Shown piece after piece: positions 23,111-27,860 of a stretch of 27,860 nt of DNA. Below the pieces are notes generated by a model. It ran no database searches and had not been told where the DNA came from. It worked only from the letters and a program-made list of their open reading frames with translations. This DNA comes from UBA7398 sp947491605 (GTDB lineage: Bacteria > Actinomycetota > Actinomycetes > Nanopelagicales > Nanopelagicaceae), in contig CANLJW010000015.1 of assembly GCA_947491605.1 (NCBI GenBank), positions 1-27,860 of the forward strand, read 5' to 3'. The translations under genes were made by a program, and so were the position numbers. The number at the start of each line of letters is the position of its first letter. Position 1 is the stretch's first letter.

Positions 23111-25210
23111 GTGTTTGAAGCGCTCGGTCACGCAATAGTTAAGCGCCGCAAGCGTACCTTTTCTATCTTTTTATTAGCAGTAATAATCCTTGGCAGCGTT
23201 GGATCGCTTGCTTTCTCTAGATTAGATAGTGGCGGCTATTCCGACCTAAATAGTGATTCCGCAAAAGCTTTCAAATATTTAGAAGATACATTTAAAGTTA
23301 AAGACCCAGCTGTGGTTTTTGTAATTCACTCAGAGAAACTTGTAACTGATCCAGAAGTCGTGGCAAGTGCTGCTCGATTTGAAGCTAAAGTTAAAAGTGA
23401 ACCAAGCGCCGATAGCGTGCTTTCATTTTGGAGCGCCAATGGTGCGCCAACGCTTAAGAGTAACGATGGCAAATCTGCTTACCTTTTTGTTTATTTAAAT
23501 GCTGACAACTTCAGTAGCTTTGATGCGCTAGGTGGTCACTACCGCGATACTTATGAAGGTAAATTTGAAAATTTATCTATCTACGCATCTGGTGGTGCGG
23601 TATTTGCTAATTCGATAAATACTAAAATCAAAGATGACCTTAAGTTAGCCGAAGTTATTTCAATACCACTCACTTTCGTACTACTTCTCTTTATTTTTGG
23701 CGCGATGGTCGCCTCTGCGATGCCGTTACTCGTTGGAGTCTCGGCAATTCTTGGCGCTTTCTTCGTGCTCTATCTCATAACTTTATTTACTAGTGTCTCA
23801 ATTTTTGCACTTAACTTAACTACAGGTTTAGGCCTTGGATTAGGAATTGACTACGCGCTCTTAATGGTGAACCGATTCCGCGAAGAACTCCATCATGGAA
23901 AAAACGTAGAAGACGCAATAGTAAATACTTTAAAGACGGCCGGTAAAACTGTTTTCTATTCTGGCATCACAGTAATGATCACGCTTTTTTCGTTGATTTT
24001 CTTTCCGCAAGATTTCTTACGATCCATGGGTTATGCCGGAGTTTCTGTGGTTGCGGTTGCGGTTGCAGCAGCGCTAATTCCACTACCTGCATTCCTTGCA
24101 CTACTGGGTCATAAAATTGATAAAGGTGTTGTACGTAAAAGTGCAATTACTCCTAAAGAGGATGGTCGCTGGGCGGATATCGCACGAATTGTGATGAAGC
24201 GTCCGATAGCTGTGGTGTTGTTAGCCGGAATTATTCTTGCCGTTTTAATTGCACCAATTCAAAGTATCAAGTTCTCTCAAGTCGATAGTCGGGTTTTGCC
24301 GGCATCAAATAAATCAGCTATGGCAGCTCGATTTATTGCAGAAAATTTCTCTGGTCAAGAAGGAAATCCTATTGAAATCATTATTCCTAATGGCGCTTCC
24401 CAAATTAACTCGATAACTGAATTTAAATCTGAATTAGCCAAGCTTCCAGATATCGTCCGAATTGGTGAAATACAAGTGGTTGGTGAAGATGTTCGATTAG
24501 TCGCAATTCATTCCATGCCGCCACGAACACCACAAGCGGAGCAATTAATTAACCAAGTGCGCGCACTTAATGTTCCAATCGGCACTTTAGTCGGTGGTGT
24601 GGCCGCAGATTACGCTGATACCCAAGGAGCTACTTCAAAAAAGCTTCCACTTGTTGTGCTTTGGATTTCAATTGGCGTCCTCTTGCTTCTCTTTGTTTTT
24701 ACTGGATCGATAATTTTGCCAATCAAAGCGCTAATTCTTAACTTTGCTTCCCTTGCTGCAACTATGGGTGTCATCACTTGGATTTTTATCGATGGCCACC
24801 TTAAGTTTTTGGTGGGAGATTTTACCGTTACTGGAACCCTTGATACTGGTTCAGTTATCTTGATTGCAATCGTGGCATTCGGTTTATCTATGGACTACGA
24901 AGTATTTCTACTATCTCGAATTAAAGAGGAACACGAAGCTGGCCGAAGCAATATTGAGGCCGTAGCAACTGGCTTACAACGTTCAGCTCGAATTATTACT
25001 GCTGCAGCGCTCCTACTTGCAGTCGTGTTCGGAACTTTTATGGTTAGCGGAGTTACTTCAATAAAAATGTTAGGTTTTGGTGTGGCTTTTGCGCTATTGC
25101 TAGATGCAACCTTAATTCGGGCTCTTCTAGTTCCAGCCTTAATGCGATTGTTTGGTGAGCAAAATTGGTGGACACCTAAGGCGCTAAAGCGTTTCACTAT
25201 TTCTCATTAA
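23111..25210 (+). CDS. MMPL/RND-family membrane transporter (short type)
   Basis: Proton-driven exporter of 699 residues, the size of short MMPL proteins such as Bacillus YdfJ, and well below mycobacterial MmpL3 (around 950). I chose the GTG at 23111 because GGGAG stands five bases upstream; an in-frame TTG at 23099 is the alternative. One helix (about 15-35) and an extracytoplasmic domain lead to the first half of the transporter. The conserved helix GLGLGLGIDYALLMVNRFRE carries the proton-relay Asp-Tyr. The second half repeats this with AFGLSMDYEVFLLSRIKEEH. About 12 helices are visible, with a second external domain near 400-480. Substrate unknown; lipids or hydrophobic compounds are typical for the family. 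It runs toward tRNA-Arg on the other strand. Confidence 0.92.
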   Translation: MFEALGHAIVKRRKRTFSIFLLAVIILGSVGSLAFSRLDSGGYSDLNSDSAKAFKYLEDTFKVKDPAVVFVIHSEKLVTDPEVVASAARFEAKVKSEPSADSVLSFWSANGAPTLKSNDGKSAYLFVYLNADNFSSFDALGGHYRDTYEGKFENLSIYASGGAVFANSINTKIKDDLKLAEVISIPLTFVLLLFIFGAMVASAMPLLVGVSAILGAFFVLYLITLFTSVSIFALNLTTGLGLGLGIDYALLMVNRFREELHHGKNVEDAIVNTLKTAGKTVFYSGITVMITLFSLIFFPQDFLRSMGYAGVSVVAVAVAAALIPLPAFLALLGHKIDKGVVRKSAITPKEDGRWADIARIVMKRPIAVVLLAGIILAVLIAPIQSIKFSQVDSRVLPASNKSAMAARFIAENFSGQEGNPIEIIIPNGASQINSITEFKSELAKLPDIVRIGEIQVVGEDVRLVAIHSMPPRTPQAEQLINQVRALNVPIGTLVGGVAADYADTQGATSKKLPLVVLWISIGVLLLLFVFTGSIILPIKALILNFASLAATMGVITWIFIDGHLKFLVGDFTVTGTLDTGSVILIAIVAFGLSMDYEVFLLSRIKEEHEAGRSNIEAVATGLQRSARIITAAALLLAVVFGTFMVSGVTSIKMLGFGVAFALLLDATLIRALLVPALMRLFGEQNWWTPKALKRFTISH

Positions 25211-25222
25211 ATAAAATTTAAG

Positions 25223-25295
25223 TGTCCTCGGCGGGAGTTGAACCTGCGACCTACCGCTTAGGAGGCGGTTGCTCTATCCACTGAGCTACGAGGAC
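25223..25295 (-). tRNA. tRNA-Arg (anticodon CCU), CCA not encoded
   Basis: Minus-strand cloverleaf of 73 nt with 5' end at 25295. The acceptor is GTCCTCG/CGAGGAC with discriminator A; the next bases are CTT, so CCA is added after transcription. The D stem is GCTC/GAGC. The anticodon stem ACCGC/GCGGT surrounds loop CTCCTAA, giving anticodon CCT for AGG codons. The T loop is TTCAACT. The T stem, GCAGG against CCCGC, has an A-C mismatch at pair 51-63, which is unusual. Confidence 0.95.
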
Positions 25296-25312
25296 TTAAT
25301 TAATATTGCGCG

Positions 25313-25342
25313 ATTCTATTACCCGCTTAAAGTAGGCGTAAA
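25313..25342 (-). promoter_or_regulatory. Promoter of tRNA-Arg
   Basis: On the minus strand TTTACG (25342-25337) and TAGAAT (25318-25313) are 18 bp apart, and TAGAAT lies 17 bp before the tRNA 5' end. Both spacing and sequence fit a sigma-70-type promoter with a short leader before RNase P cleavage. It is back to back with the promoter of the oxidoreductase gene. Confidence 0.5.
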
Positions 25343-25372
25343 TTGCTTATTTATAGCACGCTGGGCTAGACT
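25343..25372 (+). promoter_or_regulatory. Promoter of the saccharopine-dehydrogenase-like gene
   Basis: TTGCTT (25343-25348) and TAGACT (25367-25372) are separated by 18 bp, about 31 bp before the ATG at 25404. Transcription would start around 25379, at the edge of a 7-bp inverted repeat that contains the ribosome site. Confidence 0.5.
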
Positions 25373-25393
25373 CCAAAAAAAACTTGTTTGGAG
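25371..25393 (+). repeat. Inverted repeat overlapping ribosome site
   Basis: CTCCAAA (25371-25377) and TTTGGAG (25387-25393) are perfectly complementary, nine bases apart. The right arm contains the only plausible Shine-Dalgarno (GGAG) of the next gene, ten bases before its ATG. If the left arm is transcribed, the hairpin would mask the site. The predicted start site falls near the loop, so it could also be a DNA operator. Confidence 0.5.
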
Positions 25394-25403
25394 TTGTTTT
25401 GTT

Positions 25404-26630
25404 ATGAAAGCCCTCGTAATCGGAGCGGGCGGAGTCGGTAGAGCGATAGCTAATATCGCATCACGCCGATCATTTATTACTTCTATGGTAATTGCGGATA
25501 GAACGCTTGCCCGCGCTGAAGAAGCCGTCTATCGCGTTAAGGATCCTCGTTTCTCAGCCGCACAAGTTAATGCTGCCGAGCTTGAAGATATTCGAGAGTT
25601 AATTCGAAAAGCTGATCCAGATGTTGTTATTAACGCAGTTGATCCGCGATATGTAATGCCAATTTTCTTAGCTTGTGAAATTGAAAATGTTAATTACATC
25701 GATATGGCAATGTCACTTTCGCGCGCTCATCCACATTATCCAAATACTGAAACCGGTGTAAAACTTGGCGATGAACAATTCGCGCGTGATTGGAACTGGC
25801 ATGAACGAAAGATTTTTGCGCTAATTGGTATGGGTGTTGAACCTGGCATGAGTGATATTTTTGCTAAATATGCAAGTGATGAACTTTTTAGCAAGATTGA
25901 TTCAATTACAATTCTTGACGGCTCTAACTTGCGCGTTGAAGGTCATGATTTTGCACCTTCATTCTCTATCTGGACCACAATCGAAGAGTGCTTAAACCCG
26001 CCACTAGTTTGGGAAGATGGTCGAGGATGGTTCACTACCGCGCCATTTAGCGAATTGGAAATCTTTAATTTCCCAGAAGGGATTGGACCGGTTGAATGTG
26101 TAAATGTTGAGCACGAAGAGGTTGTGCTAATTCCGCAAAAGATTGATGCCAAAAAAGTTAACTTTAAATACGGCCTCGGTGCTGAATTTATTCAGATTCT
26201 TAAAACCATCAACATGTTAGGTATGGATCGTAAAGAGAATGTTGATGTACAAGGCGTTTCAGTTTCACCGCGCGACTTACTTGCCGCTTCGCTTCCGGAT
26301 CCCGCAACACTTGGCTCTCGAATGCGTGGAAAAACTTGCGCTGGCGCTCTTGTTAAAGGTTTAGATAAATCCGGAAATCCAAAAGCTGCTTACATCTACA
26401 ACGTTGTTGATAATGAATGGTCGATGAGAGAATATGGCGATCAAGCCGTAGTTTGGCAGACTGCAATAAACCCAGTAATTGCAATGGAGCTAATTCATAA
26501 CGAAACCTGGAAGCCGCTTGGCGTAAATGGTCCAGAATGGTTTAATCCAAAACCATTCTTAGAGCTTCTAGAAAATTATGGAACTTCTTGGCATATTCGT
26601 GACGAAGAGATTGCTGAAGTTAAGAAGTAA
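25404..26630 (+). CDS. Saccharopine dehydrogenase-like NAD(P)-dependent oxidoreductase
   Basis: A 408-residue protein with an N-terminal Rossmann fold (MKALVIGAGGVGRAIANIAS, GxGxxG at 7-12). DRTLARAEEAVYRVKDPRF follows, and VVINAVDPRYVMPIFLACEI is the saccharopine-dehydrogenase pattern. IGMGVEPGMSDIFAKYASDE is the start of the catalytic domain. Its length fits saccharopine reductase and carboxynorspermidine synthase types. Which reaction it catalyses (lysine breakdown or polyamine-related) is not decided by the sequence. The frame extends back into tRNA-Arg, so I set the start at ATG 25404, with GGAG ten bases upstream inside an inverted repeat. It is followed four bases later by an SDR gene, so the two are probably cotranscribed. 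Confidence 0.85.
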   Translation: MKALVIGAGGVGRAIANIASRRSFITSMVIADRTLARAEEAVYRVKDPRFSAAQVNAAELEDIRELIRKADPDVVINAVDPRYVMPIFLACEIENVNYIDMAMSLSRAHPHYPNTETGVKLGDEQFARDWNWHERKIFALIGMGVEPGMSDIFAKYASDELFSKIDSITILDGSNLRVEGHDFAPSFSIWTTIEECLNPPLVWEDGRGWFTTAPFSELEIFNFPEGIGPVECVNVEHEEVVLIPQKIDAKKVNFKYGLGAEFIQILKTINMLGMDRKENVDVQGVSVSPRDLLAASLPDPATLGSRMRGKTCAGALVKGLDKSGNPKAAYIYNVVDNEWSMREYGDQAVVWQTAINPVIAMELIHNETWKPLGVNGPEWFNPKPFLELLENYGTSWHIRDEEIAEVKK

Positions 26631-26634
26631 ATCG

Positions 26635-27420
26635 ATGGCAATCGGCACTGCGCTAGTAACTGGTGCAACTTCTGGAATTGGTGAAGCTTTCACTAGGCTT
26701 TTAGCCGATAAAGGTTATGACTTAATTCTGGTGGCTCGAGATGAATCTAGATTAAAAGAACGAGCTGATTCATTAACTACAAAATATGGAATCAAGGCCG
26801 AAGTACTACGTGCCGATTTAACTAATTTTGCAGATTGCGAAATAATTGAAGCTCGACTCCGCTCTGAAACTAACCCGATATCTGTGCTAATAAATAACGC
26901 CGGCTTTGGGATAAATAAAGCATTCACAGCTAGCGAAATCAAAGCCGAGACCGAACTCTTGGACGTCTTAGTGCGTGCGCCTATGCGATTTATGCACGCC
27001 GTGCTCCCAGGTATGAAAGTGCGAAATTCTGGAACTATCATCAATGTCAGTAGCGTTGCTAGCTGGATCGCCGGCGGAACATATAGCGCTGCTAAGTCTT
27101 ACTTAACTGTAATAAGTGAATCACTACATACCGAACTTTCTGGTACTAAAGTAATTGTGAGCGCGCTCTGCCCTGGCTTTACTCGAACTGAATTCCATCA
27201 ACGTGGTCGAATGAAAATGGGTGGGTTACCAAAATTTATGTGGCTGGATTCGGAAAAAGTTGTTGCGGAATCTTGGCGCTCAGCCCAAAACGGAAAAGCA
27301 ATCTCGGTACCTGGGTGGCAATATGCAATTTTGAGTTTTATAACTAGATTCGGACCAAGACCCATGATTCGCAAAATTGGTATGAATGTACGAGTAAAAC
27401 AACGAGAACGAGCGAAGTAA
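26635..27420 (+). CDS. Short-chain dehydrogenase/reductase (SDR)
   Basis: Classical SDR of 261 residues. The cofactor loop is TGATSGIG (9-16), the NNAGFG motif follows near 90, and the catalytic Ser140, Tyr150 and Lys154 lie in INVSSVASWIAGGTYSAAKS. The Ser-Tyr spacing is shorter than in most SDRs, but the same compact VSSVAG...TYxAxK form occurs in mycobacterial SDRs, so I do not treat it as damage. CPGFTRTEFHQRGR is the usual PG motif after the catalytic lysine. VARDESRLKERADSL suggests NADP preference through the Arg after the second strand. ATG 26635 is four bases after the upstream stop; a longer frame from 26578 would overlap it. Substrate is unknown. Confidence 0.9.
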   Translation: MAIGTALVTGATSGIGEAFTRLLADKGYDLILVARDESRLKERADSLTTKYGIKAEVLRADLTNFADCEIIEARLRSETNPISVLINNAGFGINKAFTASEIKAETELLDVLVRAPMRFMHAVLPGMKVRNSGTIINVSSVASWIAGGTYSAAKSYLTVISESLHTELSGTKVIVSALCPGFTRTEFHQRGRMKMGGLPKFMWLDSEKVVAESWRSAQNGKAISVPGWQYAILSFITRFGPRPMIRKIGMNVRVKQRERAK

Positions 27421-27463
27421 TTCGAGTTCACAGAAGATTCACTGCGATAAATCGAGTTTTCTT

Positions 27464-27479
27464 ACCTTATTAATAAGGT
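27464..27479. promoter_or_regulatory. 16-bp perfect palindrome, candidate operator
   Basis: ACCTTATTAATAAGGT is its own reverse complement. It lies about 80 bp before the secreted-protein ATG, roughly at the -35 position of a possible -10 TACGAT (27489-27494). No loop and AT-rich centre make it a poor terminator but a typical dimer-binding site. Confidence 0.4.
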
Positions 27480-27507
27480 TAACTCCCTTACGATTACCCC
27501 ATAAGCC

Positions 27508-27535
27508 GCTCAGCACGCGAGAAATTCGCTTGAGC
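27508..27535 (+). repeat. Hairpin in the leader of the secreted-protein gene
   Basis: GCTCA (27508-27512) pairs with TGAGC (27531-27535). Inside, GCGA (27517-27520) pairs with TCGC (27526-27529) across a GAAAT loop, with a small asymmetric internal loop between the stems. It would fall in the predicted 5' leader, 15 bp before the GGAGG ribosome site (27550-27554). It is too GC-poor and lacks a U tract for an intrinsic terminator. Confidence 0.4.
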
Positions 27536-27558
27536 AGATTTGATCTAATGGAGGAAAA

Positions 27559-27860
27559 ATGAGAGTACGTCGCCTAGGTAAATTCGCAGCCCTGACTTCG
27601 ATCGCAGCGCTTGCCATCTCAACCGTAGTTGCAACCCCATCTTTTGCAGCCAATAAAGCAAAAGCGGTTTGCCCTAAAGCGAATGCCAAAGCCACAATCA
27701 GTGGTGAAAAATATATTTGCACTAAGAATCCATACACGATTGAAACTAAGAAGACTGCCAAATTAACTTGGACCATGGTTGCATGTGTGGATGGTCATAA
27801 AGTATTACTTCGCGCACGGGAAGATCTTGTAAAAATAACTGCTTCATCTAAAGACACTGC
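27559..27860 (+). CDS. Secreted cysteine-containing protein of unknown function, 3' end cut by window edge
   Basis: Hand translation gives 100 codons before the right edge. ATG 27559 is preceded by GGAGG four bases upstream, the strongest ribosome site in the window. The N terminus is a Sec signal peptide: MRVRRLGK, a hydrophobic core (9-25) and a cleavage region TPSFAAN (26-32). The mature part has three cysteines (38, 54, 76). The first two frame a C-x15-C unit with SGEKYICTK, followed by LTWT (69-72), which resembles short Cys/Trp motifs I associate with secreted acI proteins. I do not recognise the family. Base composition resembles its neighbours. It may be a substrate-binding or surface protein; this is open. 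Confidence 0.8.
   Translation, partial: MRVRRLGKFAALTSIAALAISTVVATPSFAANKAKAVCPKANAKATISGEKYICTKNPYTIETKKTAKLTWTMVACVDGHKVLLRAREDLVKITASSKDT

Noticed and set aside
25269..25403. N-terminal extension of the saccharopine-dehydrogenase-like protein
   Set aside because: It begins inside tRNA-Arg and crosses the promoter; the Rossmann fold starts at the ATG at 25404.
26635..27420. Short Ser-Tyr spacing in the SDR as a damaging deletion
   Set aside because: The same compact VSSVA...TYxAxK form occurs in mycobacterial SDRs.
27510..27776. Minus-strand 88-codon frame at the right end
   Set aside because: It is antisense to the secreted-protein gene, which has GGAGG and a clear signal peptide.
1..27860. 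CRISPR arrays, insertion sequences, prophage or toxin-antitoxin genes
   Set aside because: No direct-repeat arrays, transposase motifs or phage genes were seen; the window is conserved backbone.

Overview
The window looks like a chromosomal backbone segment of a low-GC, streamlined actinobacterium, most like the freshwater acI / Nanopelagicales group. The reasons are AT-rich codon use, very short or negative intergenic gaps, apparently leaderless starts, and a gene order that closely follows the classical actinobacterial locus. As I remember it, the same neighbourhood in Mycobacterium tuberculosis runs from about Rv0991c to Rv1023 (fmdB-type gene, 5-FCL, moeA-like, rimJ, membrane protein, pmt / rsmI, metG, tatD, ksgA, ispE, and pth, rplY, prs, glmU, tetR, mfd, mazG). 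No mobile element, prophage, CRISPR array or rRNA was seen, and no gene-free stretch exceeds 300 bases.

Layout. Positions 1-8840 are read on the minus strand: tRNA-Gln(UUG), glmU, prs, rplY (Ctc type), pth, mfd, a SurA-N-like lipoprotein and mazG, which is cut by the window edge. A TetR regulator (8920-9573, +) meets ispE stop to stop. Positions 9574-14654 are a compact minus-strand operon, rsmI-metG-tatD-rsmA-ispE, with overlapping or near-overlapping genes. Only 14 bp separate it from a divergent protein O-mannosyltransferase gene (14669-15952, +). Positions 15959-18335 (-) hold a glp-rimJ-glpR cell-division-type locus. A divergent 5-formyl-THF cyclo-ligase (18369-18944, +) follows. Positions 18937-22547 (-) are copC-like, copD-ctaG fusion and acyl-CoA dehydrogenase. 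Then come an FmdB/Ruc-type zinc-ribbon protein (+), a 35-residue protein (-), an MMPL/RND exporter (+), tRNA-Arg(CCU) (-), a saccharopine-dehydrogenase-like oxidoreductase (+), an SDR (+) and the start of a secreted cysteine-containing protein (+) cut by the right edge.

How the genes fit together. Most are housekeeping: translation (metG, pth, rplY, rsmA, rsmI, tRNAs), envelope precursors (glmU, ispE, pmt), nucleotide supply and sanitation (prs, mazG) and repair (mfd). The copC/copD-ctaG pair points to copper handling for cytochrome c oxidase. The most interesting part is the glp-rimJ-glpR locus. Its MoeA/gephyrin-like protein lacks all of MoeA domain II and the catalytic motifs. It sits beside a GlpR/SepX-like membrane protein, so it looks like a minimal divisome scaffold and not a molybdopterin enzyme.
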